Assembly: GCF_006937785.1 (NCBI RefSeq)
Contig: NZ_SJEE01000004.1
Location: forward strand, 124,001-188,000
Length of the DNA stretch: 64,000 nucleotides
Reading direction: 5' to 3'
Source: Pseudanabaena sp. UWO311
GTDB lineage: Bacteria > Cyanobacteriota > Cyanobacteriia > Pseudanabaenales > Pseudanabaenaceae
Each line of letters begins with the position of its first letter. Within the stretch, counting starts at the first letter, position 1. Position numbers and translations under genes: made by a program. Of this stretch, positions 44,296-52,609 are shown in pieces. A model generated the notes under the pieces. The model made no database searches and was not told the origin of the DNA. It saw nothing but the letters and a program-made list of their open reading frames with translations.

Positions 44296-45924
44296 ATGCG
44301 TGTTTTACTCGTCTATCCCTTATTCCCCAAAAGCTTTTGGTCGTTTGAAAAAACTCTAGAATTAGTTGGTTATAAGGCTCAACTACCACCTCTTGGCATG
44401 GTTACAGTTGCTGCAATCTTGCCACAAACTTGGGAATTTAAGCTAGTCGATCGCAATATTCGTGATATCACCGAAGCCGAGTGGCAATGGGCGGAAGTAG
44501 TGATCCTCTCGGCAATGATCGTCCAAAAGGAAGATTTCTTAGTCCAAATTCAAGAAGCCAAGAAACGCGGTAAATTAGTTGCCGTAGGTGGCCCCTACCC
44601 CACAGCTCTCCCTGAAGAAGCGAAAGTTTCGGGTGCAGATTTCTTGATCCTTGATGAAGGCGAAATTACTTTGCCGATGTTTGTCGAAGCAATTGAAAGA
44701 GGCGATCGCTCAGGTATCCTCAGAGCCAATGGTGAAAGACCTGCGGTAACCGAAACGCCGATCCCTCGTTTCGAGCTGCTCGAAATGAACCGCTATGCCG
44801 AAATGTCGGTACAGTTTTCTCGCGGTTGCCCTTTCCAATGTGAATTTTGCGACATCATCGTTCTTTATGGACGCAAGCCCCGTACGAAAACCCCCGCACA
44901 AATTCTTGCCGAATTGCAATATCTCTACGATCTCGGCTGGCGACGCAGTATCTTTATGGTCGATGACAACTTCATTGGCAATAAGCGCAATGTGAAAGTC
45001 ATGCTCCAAGAGCTAAAACCTTGGATGAAGGAGCGCAATTATCCCTTCTCCTTTGCCACAGAAGCATCGGTCGATCTTGCCCAAGATCCTGAAATGATGC
45101 AGATGATGGTGGAATGTAATTTTGGTTCCGTCTTCCTCGGTATTGAAACCCCTGACACTGATAGTTTGGCGCTGACCAAGAAGTTTCAAAACAATCGCGA
45201 TCCACTCTCAGAATCAGTGATTAACATCGCCAAAGCGGGCATTCGCGTCATGGCTGGATTTATCATCGGCTTTGATGGTGAGAAAAAAGGTGCAGGCGAT
45301 CGCATTGTTCAATTTGTTGAAGAAACCGCCGTTCCTACAGCACTATTCAGTATGCTGCAAGCTTTGCCCGATACAGGACTATGGCATCGATTGAATAAAG
45401 AAGGGCGGATGATTAAGCAAAACAGTAATGGACATCAAGCCACTTTGATGAACTTCGTACCTACCCGTCCGCTCGAAGACATCGCCAATGAATATGTTCA
45501 TGCCTTCTGGACTCTTTACGATCCCTTGGTTTTTCTCAATCGCACCTACCGCCATTTCTTGATTTTGGGTGAATCACCCTATAAAAGCCTCAAGCGAGAA
45601 AAGACTGATAAGAAGAAAAAAACAGAATGGACAGCCATTCGTGCATTGTTAATCTTGGCATGGCGACAAGGTTTTGTCCGCAAAACCCGCTTCCAATTCT
45701 GGATTAATCTCTTTGACTTGATGAGGCGTTATCCTAACGTGGTCATTAGCTATCTATCAGTTTGTTCTCAAGCAGAACATTTTCTCGAATATCGTATGAT
45801 TGTCCGTCAACAGATTGAAGCACAGCTCGCTGACTATCTTGCTAATCCTCCTATCGTTCAACCGAAGGTTCTCCCAAAGGTTGAACCAGTAGAGCAATTG
45901 CAAGATTTGCAAGAAGTTAAATAG
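44296..45924 (+). CDS. B12-binding-type radical SAM protein (DUF4070 class), copy 2
   Basis: 542 residues and clearly paralogous to the gene at 42623-44212 along its whole length; both begin VLLVYPLFPK.FWS.EK and share VDRN and the RGCPFQCEFCDIIVLYGRK block. Cluster cysteines are Cys178, Cys182 and Cys185. The C-terminus is longer by a charged insertion (KREKTDKKKKTEW) and a proline-rich tail. Tandem retention of both copies suggests distinct substrates or steps. The N-terminal domain also lacks DxHxxG, so cobalamin binding, if any, would be base-off without a His ligand, as in other radical SAM methylases. Substrate unknown. Confidence 0.85.
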   Translation: MRVLLVYPLFPKSFWSFEKTLELVGYKAQLPPLGMVTVAAILPQTWEFKLVDRNIRDITEAEWQWAEVVILSAMIVQKEDFLVQIQEAKKRGKLVAVGGPYPTALPEEAKVSGADFLILDEGEITLPMFVEAIERGDRSGILRANGERPAVTETPIPRFELLEMNRYAEMSVQFSRGCPFQCEFCDIIVLYGRKPRTKTPAQILAELQYLYDLGWRRSIFMVDDNFIGNKRNVKVMLQELKPWMKERNYPFSFATEASVDLAQDPEMMQMMVECNFGSVFLGIETPDTDSLALTKKFQNNRDPLSESVINIAKAGIRVMAGFIIGFDGEKKGAGDRIVQFVEETAVPTALFSMLQALPDTGLWHRLNKEGRMIKQNSNGHQATLMNFVPTRPLEDIANEYVHAFWTLYDPLVFLNRTYRHFLILGESPYKSLKREKTDKKKKTEWTAIRALLILAWRQGFVRKTRFQFWINLFDLMRRYPNVVISYLSVCSQAEHFLEYRMIVRQQIEAQLADYLANPPIVQPKVLPKVEPVEQLQDLQEVK

Positions 45925-45930
45925 TACTAA

Positions 45931-46016
45931 ATAGCGGTGCACGGCTTTGCCGTGCACCGCTATTTTTGAATAAAGAAAAAGCGACGCTAAGCGTCGCTTT
46001 TTCTTTATTCAAAAAT
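45931..46016. terminator. Two hairpins between convergent genes
   Basis: The first (45931-45963) has a 15-base stem with a TTT loop. The second (45962-46016) has a stem of about 26 bases around TAA. The right arm of the second runs through the stop and final codons (QIFE) of the Uma2-type gene, so the left arm is an inverted copy of that gene's end. Both should terminate transcription from either side. Confidence 0.7.
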
Positions 46017-46601
46017 CTGGGCTAAGGGACAAGAGAATTCTGGTAATAATGGTGAAGTGATTGTATCACTTACAAATAGAGTCATGGTTAGTTTGAGAAT
46101 GCCATTCTCACGGCGATATACTTGGATTTGCTTAGCTCTCCAATCGGCAATCCAATATTCCAATACACCCTGAGATGAATAGAGCTTTAACTTAACTTCG
46201 CGATCGCGTCTTTCATTTTCTTTGCCTGATGACAGGATCTCGATCGCAAGATCAGGCGCACCAAGTAAATGTCCTGACTCATCAATCAAAGCTTCATATT
46301 TTTCTTTGCTCACCCATACCACATCAGGAATAACATCATCTTTATCACCAAAGATCACACCTGCTCCCATGGCTGTTTCGCCTAATTTTGTAGCGATCGA
46401 CCAAATATCTAAAGCAGTAAAAAGTCTGCCGCAAGTTTTTTGATGTTTCCAGTGAGGCGCTCTAGTCACGCAAAGTTCTCCATTAATAATTTCATAACGG
46501 TTGCCGTTTTCAGGTAGTAGCTCTAGGTCAGCACTTGTCCATGGAAGGCTATCTTCCTTGACATTGGTTGGTATTTCGGGGGGAGCGATCGCTTGAGTCA
46601 T
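46005..46601 (-). CDS. Uma2-family (DUF820) PD-(D/E)xK nuclease-like protein
   Basis: 198 residues. The fold signature is present: YEIINGEL in the first strand, IPDVVWVS with the Asp, and LAIEILSSGKENERRDREVK with the Glu and Lys of a PD-(D/E)xK site. The strand LKLYSSQGVLEYWIAD is also typical. The family is greatly expanded in cyanobacteria and often linked to mobile DNA, but its biological role is not known. It lies just downstream of the ccaS-like gene on the same strand, separated by 32 bases, but no functional link is evident. Confidence 0.85.
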   Translation of the reverse strand: MTQAIAPPEIPTNVKEDSLPWTSADLELLPENGNRYEIINGELCVTRAPHWKHQKTCGRLFTALDIWSIATKLGETAMGAGVIFGDKDDVIPDVVWVSKEKYEALIDESGHLLGAPDLAIEILSSGKENERRDREVKLKLYSSQGVLEYWIADWRAKQIQVYRRENGILKLTMTLFVSDTITSPLLPEFSCPLAQIFE

Positions 46602-46633
46602 GATAGTTTTTCCTTGGCAGAGCGATGTAGTAA

Positions 46634-49318
46634 TTATAACAAGACATCCCCATTCAGGGGCTTGGATTTTAAGGGAATATTGATTACACAGGTTGTTCCT
46701 CGTCCAACTTCGCTACTGATGGAAATATTCCCTTGATGTAAATCCACACATTTTTTGACGACAACTAATCCTAAACCAGTACCAGAGATAGTTTTAACAT
46801 TCTTGCCTCGATGAAAAGGCTCAAACAATTGTTTTTGATCTTCCAATAAAATACCAATTCCTTGATCTTGGACTTGAATTATGAGGTTATCTGATTGAAA
46901 TTCTAGTGAAAAAGAGATATTCCCACCCTGTGGAGAATATTTTATGGCGTTGGAAAGTAAATTTGAGAGCATTGATCTCAATAATTTTTCATCCAGAGCC
47001 ACATGTTGAGAATTGCCTTGACAACTAAAAGTGAGTTGGTGCAGATTGCCAGCGCTGAGTTGCATCTCTTCGACAAAATGACTGCAATAGGCTTCTAGTG
47101 CTAGAGGTTTAGGGTTAAATGCGAGTTTTCCTGTCTCAGCACGATTGATTGTCAAAATATCATCCAGTAACTGCACCATATTCCTTACTGAATCTTGAAT
47201 GCGGTGTAAATTACGCAATCTTTTTTCAGTGTTATCCCATTCCTGTTGAGAGTTTTCGAGAACCTGTGCAGCCGCTAGGGCTGTGCTCAATGGCGTGCGA
47301 AACTCATGGGATGCCATTGAGAAAAAGCGCGTTTTTAAGGCACTTAGTTCTTTCTCTCTTTCGAGGGCGAGCCAAATTTCGTCAAGGCGTTTGCGTTCGG
47401 TAATGTCACGAGCATTGACCATAACGCGCAAAGTTGCGGCACTATCCGCAAAGGGCTGACTAATGGCTTCCAGAATCCGCCAAGAGCCATCTTGATGACG
47501 ATGCCGAAATTCGAAGGGATTGAGAATTTCGGTTTGATTGGTATTGGTGAGGCGATCGCGCAATGTCACTTGCGGAAAACTCTGAGAGATAGGCAAATCC
47601 TCTGGATGAATAAATGCATTTACATTTGCTCCTACAAGTTCAGTTACAGCATAACCTAAAACTTTTTCGACAGAAGGACTAACATAGCCAATTGTGCCAT
47701 CAGGATCGAGGATCATAATAATATCTAAGGCATTTTCGATCAGCGATCGGAAACGTTCTTCGCTTTGTCGAAGTGCTTGCTCGACCTGCTTGCGCTCAGT
47801 AGTGTCACGCTGCACAGCAATCCAATGGGTGTACCAACCTTGGGCATTAGCAACGGGCACTAGGCTAAACTCATTCCAAAATTCCGATCCATCTTTACGA
47901 TAGTTAATGACTTCAACCGTGATAGAATGCCATCGAGAGAGGGCATTACGAACTTTCTGGAGCTGAACCTGATCTGTTTTTGTTCCCTGTAAAATCCTCG
48001 GTGTTTGCCCTAATACCTCTTCGGGCTTGTATCCCGTGATCCTTGTAAAAGCTTCATTTACATAAAGGATTCTGGGACCTGGAGCATCTATAGGTTCAGC
48101 CTCGGTAACGATAATTGCATCATTGGTATTGACTACGACAGATTGCAATAGCCGCACTTGTTCTGCTTGTCTTTTTTGTTCAGAAATATCAGCAATTACA
48201 GCCACAAGTCCGCTGATTTCACCATTTGTATCAGGTAGTGGCGCGGCAGAAAAAATAATATTAATCTCTTTTCCATCTTTGCGATGACGACATAGCTCCA
48301 CTCTTGTGTAGGTTTTACCTTGCAGAACACTACCTTGGATGGTCGTATAGTCATCAATTGGCTCATCGAGGCTAATCGGACTGGGGCGATCAATAACTTC
48401 AGATTCTGTCCAACCAAACATCTGCTCAGCAGCAGGGTTCCAGATCTTAACATTTCCTTCCAAATCGAGCATCAAGATAGCGCGAGGAGATGCACTAACT
48501 AAAGCTTGCAAGGTATCGTTAGTATGACGCAAAGCAATTTCCGTCTTTTGGCGTTCCGAGATTTCTGCTCGCAGAGAAACATTAACAGTCGCTAGTTCGA
48601 CTGTACGTTCTTGGACACGCTGTTCTAGTTGAGTATTGAGATATTGAAGTTGTTTATAAAGCTCTGATTGTTGAATAGCGATCGCAACTTGAGTAGCAAG
48701 TTGCTTCATTAGTTCTACTTCCCAATCTTCCCATTGGCGCGGGCGATTGCATTGATGAGCAATCAATAATCCCCAGAGATAGGGCTGAGCAGTGTCTGAC
48801 TCATTCCCTTTACGATTTTCTTGAATAATGGGAACTACTAATTTAGCTTGAACTCCAAACTGTTTGACAAAATCTGCAAGACAAGGTTCTACATCAGCCT
48901 GCTTAACGTTAGCAATGGAGCGAGCTTTTCCTAAAGAGTAAGCTTGATGATATTGTTGAGGAAAAACTTCTTCGGGAAATACTTGACCTAAAATACTGAG
49001 ATAGGGTGGTAAGACTGTTTCATGAATGGCGCTACCAGTACCATCATCCCATAGTCGATAAATTAGGACTCGATCAGCTTGCAAAAAAAGTTGGACTTCT
49101 CTAACTGTGGTGGCAAGAACTTCATCAAGATTGAGGGATTGGCGAATTTGGTGAGCAATTTGGGTAACCAGTCTTTCGCGATCGCTCTGTTGGCGCAATA
49201 GCTTTTCTGAACGACGACGACGATTTCCTTCTCTTGTAAAAAAGAAAAAGCCTAGTAACAGAATTAAAATGCTAAAGAAAACCCCGATTGCATAAAAACT
49301 GATCATACTCCCAACCAT
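46634..49318 (-). CDS. ccaS: CcaS-type green/red cyanobacteriochrome histidine kinase
   Basis: 894 residues: one N-terminal membrane segment (about 8-27), GAF at 45-235, three PAS domains at about 265-380, 390-520 and 530-650, HisKA with His671 (MASHEFRTPLSTAL) and HATPase (NLLSNAIKY, DQGIGI, GTGLGL). CcaS of Synechocystis has the same TM-GAF-PAS-kinase plan. In the GAF, Cys146-Leu147 is the bilin site (VEPCLADFVKQFGVQAKLVVPI). Lys159 at Cys+13 and Glu117 at Cys-29 (or Glu116) match the Glu-Leu-Lys triad that gives RcaE/CcaS sensors their protonation-driven green/red switch. It lies next to cpcL, cpeR, cpeC and the ccaR-like gene, the partners expected. PAS2 resembles a LOV domain (GQTPRILQGT) but lacks the flavin cysteine. 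The third PAS domain is extra compared with the two I remember in Synechocystis. Confidence 0.87.
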   Translation of the reverse strand: MVGSMISFYAIGVFFSILILLLGFFFFTREGNRRRRSEKLLRQQSDRERLVTQIAHQIRQSLNLDEVLATTVREVQLFLQADRVLIYRLWDDGTGSAIHETVLPPYLSILGQVFPEEVFPQQYHQAYSLGKARSIANVKQADVEPCLADFVKQFGVQAKLVVPIIQENRKGNESDTAQPYLWGLLIAHQCNRPRQWEDWEVELMKQLATQVAIAIQQSELYKQLQYLNTQLEQRVQERTVELATVNVSLRAEISERQKTEIALRHTNDTLQALVSASPRAILMLDLEGNVKIWNPAAEQMFGWTESEVIDRPSPISLDEPIDDYTTIQGSVLQGKTYTRVELCRHRKDGKEINIIFSAAPLPDTNGEISGLVAVIADISEQKRQAEQVRLLQSVVVNTNDAIIVTEAEPIDAPGPRILYVNEAFTRITGYKPEEVLGQTPRILQGTKTDQVQLQKVRNALSRWHSITVEVINYRKDGSEFWNEFSLVPVANAQGWYTHWIAVQRDTTERKQVEQALRQSEERFRSLIENALDIIMILDPDGTIGYVSPSVEKVLGYAVTELVGANVNAFIHPEDLPISQSFPQVTLRDRLTNTNQTEILNPFEFRHRHQDGSWRILEAISQPFADSAATLRVMVNARDITERKRLDEIWLALEREKELSALKTRFFSMASHEFRTPLSTALAAAQVLENSQQEWDNTEKRLRNLHRIQDSVRNMVQLLDDILTINRAETGKLAFNPKPLALEAYCSHFVEEMQLSAGNLHQLTFSCQGNSQHVALDEKLLRSMLSNLLSNAIKYSPQGGNISFSLEFQSDNLIIQVQDQGIGILLEDQKQLFEPFHRGKNVKTISGTGLGLVVVKKCVDLHQGNISISSEVGRGTTCVINIPLKSKPLNGDVLL

Positions 49319-49351
49319 CCTGAAAAGAACGTAGTGCCAAACGCTCTAACC

Positions 49352-49400
49352 AAACAATCTTAAAAAAGCCTTGCTTTGCAAGGCTTTTTTAAGATTGTTT
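49352..49400. terminator. Hairpin between cpcL and ccaS
   Basis: A perfect 23-base stem (AAACAATCTTAAAAAAGCCT at its start) with a TTT-containing GCTTTGC centre. It follows the cpcL stop codon and precedes the ccaS start, so the linker genes and ccaS are probably separate transcription units. Confidence 0.75.
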
Positions 49401-49414
49401 ATAAATTATAAGGT

Positions 49415-50152
49415 TTACAGCCCAAGGAAAACTCCTAATATCAAGAAGCCAACAATACCAACTCCAGCATAGGTAATCCCTGCACCAATTTTGCCGATAA
49501 TTGCGGGTGGGTTTTTCTGCCATTCCCAACGTAGATAATCGAGTTTTGCAGCACCTTTATTACCTGTAAAGACTTGTTTCGGCAAGCGATCGCGATAGTC
49601 AGCCCCATAACGAGCCATGTGAGCAAAGGTGACTTCGCCCTTGGTCCGCTGAGCCAAGATACGGCGACGTTGATAGGGAACAATACTATCGCCAAAGTTA
49701 TCGAGATATTCTTCGCTATTGAGCAACTCATCCACAAAAGCTTGAATACCTTTCGTCGCAATTACAATTGACCATGCAATCTTTTCGCGATCGCTATAGA
49801 CATTACGACCAAGAATTCGCTGGATACAAATCTCGGCAAAGCGATAGTTGTTATTACTATCAAAGGTCAGTCTTCTGAAGGAATCAGAGAGGACTAAGCC
49901 ACGAATAAATCCTCTAACCGTAATTTGTCCTGCTCGCAACTGAGACTCTAGATTTACTTGGCGATGGCTTTCTAGCATCTGTTGTTCGTTACAGATTTGA
50001 CGATAGGCAGCTTTGATCAATAGATCTAGCTCAGAGCCAGATAGTAAATTGTCAGTACTATAAATCCGAGGTTGCTCATCACCAGCGACTTCAAAACCAG
50101 CCACGCGCTGATTTTGAGATGCAGGCTTGTATTCTAATAATGGAAGTGACAT
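49415..50152 (-). CDS. cpcL: CpcL (CpcG2)-type membrane-anchored phycobilisome rod linker
   Basis: 245 residues. Residues 17-145 form a PBS linker domain ([21 protein letters not shown], split here at [37 protein letters not shown]). The C-terminal region ends in a hydrophobic helix at about 221-245 ([20 protein letters not shown]), which core-binding CpcG proteins lack. This is the mark of CpcL, the linker that holds a core-less phycobilisome rod on the thylakoid membrane, where it feeds photosystem I. It lies downstream of two other linker genes and cpeR and directly upstream of ccaS. In Synechocystis the cpcG2 gene is the target of CcaS/CcaR, and the same is expected here. Confidence 0.9.
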   Translation of the reverse strand: MSLPLLEYKPASQNQRVAGFEVAGDEQPRIYSTDNLLSGSELDLLIKAAYRQICNEQQMLESHRQVNLESQLRAGQITVRGFIRGLVLSDSFRRLTFDSNNNYRFAEICIQRILGRNVYSDREKIAWSIVIATKGIQAFVDELLNSEEYLDNFGDSIVPYQRRRILAQRTKGEVTFAHMARYGADYRDRLPKQVFTGNKGAAKLDYLRWEWQKNPPAIIGKIGAGITYAGVGIVGFLILGVFLGL

Positions 50153-50184
50153 AAATATTCTCCTAAAAAAGTTTAATTAATTTT

Positions 50185-50215
50185 GTAGAACTTGACGCTT
50201 TGCGCCAAGTTCTAC
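50185..50215. terminator. Hairpin between the tandem linker and cpcL
   Basis: A 10-base stem GTAGAACTTG around ACGCTTTGCGC. It lies after the tandem-linker stop codon; transcripts may partly end here, which could set the cpcL to linker ratio. Confidence 0.5.
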
Positions 50216-50223
50216 TTTTTGCG

Positions 50224-51993
50224 TTAACTATTGAAAACGCGGCTGCGCCATTTGTTCAATCGGGCATCACCGATCGCGGCATATCTCCGCGCATCGGCAA
50301 TTTGAGCTTGCAGGTTCGCAATCTGTTCAATCTGATTGTCTGACTGTTGTAATAAAGAGTCAGAAGCATCTCCTTGAACCGAGACAACCGAGGGTTGCCA
50401 AGAATTTTTAAGATAAGATGCACCAATAGATGCCGATGGACGAAGATCGGCTAGTTGTTTTTGTAAACTTTCGATGATTAGATCTTGATCGAGCAGAGTT
50501 TGTCGCAATGCCTGCTCGGCGGCAAAGTTTGCTGATGTCGCCCAAGGTTGAATTTGCCCGATACCTGATGTTTTTGGCTTAAAGACCTCAGCAAGGATGG
50601 CAGCAGTATCACTGACTTTGAGCTTACCGTAGGGCGAATTCTGAACGATCGCTCTGGTCAGTTGGGGTTTGTTATTGGTGGCGAGATTTTTATCGCTGCT
50701 GGATGCACTTCGCAATAATTGGAACATATTGGTAAATTCCAACATTGATTGTCCATTCTGAGTGCTGAGCCCTCGGTAATAGGGAACGATCGCTTCACCA
50801 AAAGCAGTTTGATACTCATCGCTATCAATATATGTATCAATGTCTGTTTCAAACCCAGAATTGTCCAGAACACTGCTGTGATAGCGCATTTCATCGAAAT
50901 TGTCTGGCGCACGTCCAAGCAGATGCTTAAAGTTCAACTCGATCGCCCGATAACGATAGCAGCTATCAAAGAAGCGAGAGCGATACAAGTCCGATTTTGC
51001 CAATTGACGCACAAATTCGCGCACACTCAGTTCACCGCGCTTAAACTGAGATTCAGCAATCGTTAGGCGCTCGCTCTCCATCACATGAGCATTGCCAAAT
51101 ACCTGACGATAAACGGCTCGAATCATAACTTCAAGATCCGCATCCGAGGAACCAACACAGAATTCTACAGGTGCAGTCTCTTTGAAAGGTTGGTAAGCTT
51201 CATAAAATTGCTGCTGACGTTCGGGTTCGTTGGCCGACTTAGGCGCAACTGGCTTGAAAGATAGATCGGGCGATCCGCTTCTTAATCCAAAAACCTTGGA
51301 TAAGAGTTGATTGACATCAGTGGCTGCCGTAGGACGTTGCCATTGTGAAGGTGCGCCTTTAAGTGGTGCGATCGCGCTGGGACGATTCCGCAAAATATAA
51401 CTATTCAGACGAGAGCGGTTTTGATGTTTCGGATCTTTATCGCTGCTAGCCGATCCGCGCAAAAGCTGAAACATATGTGTAAAACCGACCATTTTCTTAC
51501 CTGTCTGGGTTTTATGCCCACGATAGTAAGGGACAGTATCTTCGCCAAAAGCATCATGATATTCATCGCTATCGATGTAATCATTGATCTCCATCTCGAA
51601 CCCGCCGCGATCGAGTAACTGTGCATGATCAGCCATCTCTTCTGCACTTTCAGGAGCGCGACCAAGCAAATGCTTGAAGTTGAGCTCAATCGAGCGCATT
51701 CGTGGACAAGGCTCAAAAAATCTAGCGCGATATTGTTCCGATAGGGCAATTTGACGCACAAATTCGCGCACAGATATATCGCGCTGCTTAAGCTGAGATT
51801 CGGCGACAGTCAACCGTTCACTTTCCATGACATGGGCATTGCCGAGCACTTGGCGGTATGCGGCACGAATGACTAGATCGACATCAGATTCAGAGTGATT
51901 TTGCCAAAGTTGAATCGGAGCTGTTTCATCGAATCGGCTAACCCCAAGGTTTGCCTCTGGGTTAACCAGCGGATTTATAAAAGTACTGACCAT
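50224..51993 (-). CDS. Tandem-domain phycobilisome rod linker (two PBS-linker domains)
   Basis: 589 residues with two complete PBS linker domains, at about 27-170 and 283-430. Both have VIRAAYRQV.GNAHVMESERL, REFVRQ.A.S..YR.RFF, IELNFKHLLGRAP and DEY...FGE..VPYYRG. The two domains are about as similar to each other as to the cpeC-like linker, which suggests internal duplication. A connector of about 100 residues separates them. The C-terminal 110 residues are not a CpcD domain but a coiled-coil-like tail ending RRYAAIGDARLNKWRSRVF. One chain could bridge two stacked hexamers. Single-domain linkers of about 30 kDa are the rule; multi-domain linkers are known from Gloeobacter. Role in a phycoerythrin-bearing CpcL rod is inferred from position between cpeR and cpcL. 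Confidence 0.88.
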   Translation of the reverse strand: MVSTFINPLVNPEANLGVSRFDETAPIQLWQNHSESDVDLVIRAAYRQVLGNAHVMESERLTVAESQLKQRDISVREFVRQIALSEQYRARFFEPCPRMRSIELNFKHLLGRAPESAEEMADHAQLLDRGGFEMEINDYIDSDEYHDAFGEDTVPYYRGHKTQTGKKMVGFTHMFQLLRGSASSDKDPKHQNRSRLNSYILRNRPSAIAPLKGAPSQWQRPTAATDVNQLLSKVFGLRSGSPDLSFKPVAPKSANEPERQQQFYEAYQPFKETAPVEFCVGSSDADLEVMIRAVYRQVFGNAHVMESERLTIAESQFKRGELSVREFVRQLAKSDLYRSRFFDSCYRYRAIELNFKHLLGRAPDNFDEMRYHSSVLDNSGFETDIDTYIDSDEYQTAFGEAIVPYYRGLSTQNGQSMLEFTNMFQLLRSASSSDKNLATNNKPQLTRAIVQNSPYGKLKVSDTAAILAEVFKPKTSGIGQIQPWATSANFAAEQALRQTLLDQDLIIESLQKQLADLRPSASIGASYLKNSWQPSVVSVQGDASDSLLQQSDNQIEQIANLQAQIADARRYAAIGDARLNKWRSRVFNS

Positions 51994-52050
51994 AATAAAT
52001 ATCTCTGTACTAAATTAACTTGCGTTTATTTTGAGGGTTGAAATAAATGA

Positions 52051-52090
52051 ATGAAATTAAATGAAATTAAATGAAATTAAATGAAATTAA
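52051..52090. repeat. Four tandem copies of a 10-base unit at the cpeR stop codon
   Basis: The unit ATGAAATTAA is repeated four times exactly. The last copy contains the cpeR stop codon (TTA on this strand). Ten bases is close to one helical turn, and slippage could change copy number. Confidence 0.75.
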
Positions 52091-52425
52091 GCTTGCTCGT
52101 CAAATCTTGTTTTAAAACTGCCGTATTTAATCCAATATCGCTTTAAATCATGGTGTGGAGTATGCAAACTTGCTTTAGCACGATATAAAACTACTTGCCG
52201 ATGATCGCCAATCCAAACCTTACCGATCGCATCTATAGAAATAACAGATCCACCTAAAGATCTGATCGATTCATTGAATCTTTCAAGAGCCGCGTAATCA
52301 ACTGTTTCAAAAACAAAAAAGTTTCCCGAACAAATTACATGGCGACTCCTAATCCAAGACTGCACTTTCTTTTCAGCAATGGGTGGGAGCATTCCAACAG
52401 AGAGCGGTGCGATCGCAAGACTCAT
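52087..52425 (-). CDS. cpeR: CpeR-like regulator of phycoerythrin genes
   Basis: 112 residues. The sequence (LPPIAEKKVQSWIRSRHVIC, FFVFETVDYAALERF, VWIGDHRQVVLYRAKAS, KRYWIKYGSFKTRFDE) matches what I know of CpeR, the small protein needed to activate phycoerythrin gene expression in Fremyella diplosiphon and related strains. Its position between a cpeC-like linker and further linkers supports this; in Nostoc punctiforme a cpeR copy sits in the green-light operon with cpeC and cpcG2. It would turn on cpeBA elsewhere in the genome under green light. Its biochemical activity is not established. The gap upstream contains a hairpin, so its expression may be lower than that of cpeC. Confidence 0.85.
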   Translation of the reverse strand: MSLAIAPLSVGMLPPIAEKKVQSWIRSRHVICSGNFFVFETVDYAALERFNESIRSLGGSVISIDAIGKVWIGDHRQVVLYRAKASLHTPHHDLKRYWIKYGSFKTRFDEQA

Positions 52426-52516
52426 GATTGTTCAGGATTTGTAACATTTTAAATTTGATTCTAAATAGATGAAGAACCTGTCTTAGCTACTGTGATTCAA
52501 TCTGCATCAAATAACT

Positions 52517-52565
52517 GATTTGTGATTATAAAGTATTGCTTCGCAATACTTTATAATCACAAATC
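52517..52565. terminator. Hairpin between cpeC and cpeR
   Basis: A perfect stem of 23 bases (starts GATTTGTGATTATAAAGTAT) with a GCTTCGC centre, between the cpeC-like stop codon and the cpeR start. It likely attenuates read-through from the green-light promoter. Confidence 0.65.
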
Positions 52566-52609
52566 ATGGGTTGTAGATAAGACAGGAGGATTGGAGAAAA
52601 TATGCGGCG

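Noticed and set aside
42623-45924. Naming one of the radical SAM proteins hpnP
   Set aside because: The domain class fits, but cyanobacteria have several paralogues and there is no hopanoid gene nearby to support it.
47755-48145. LOV photoreceptor domain in the second PAS of the CcaS-like kinase
   Set aside because: The GQTPRILQGT segment is LOV-like, but the flavin-binding Cys of the NCRFLQ motif is missing.
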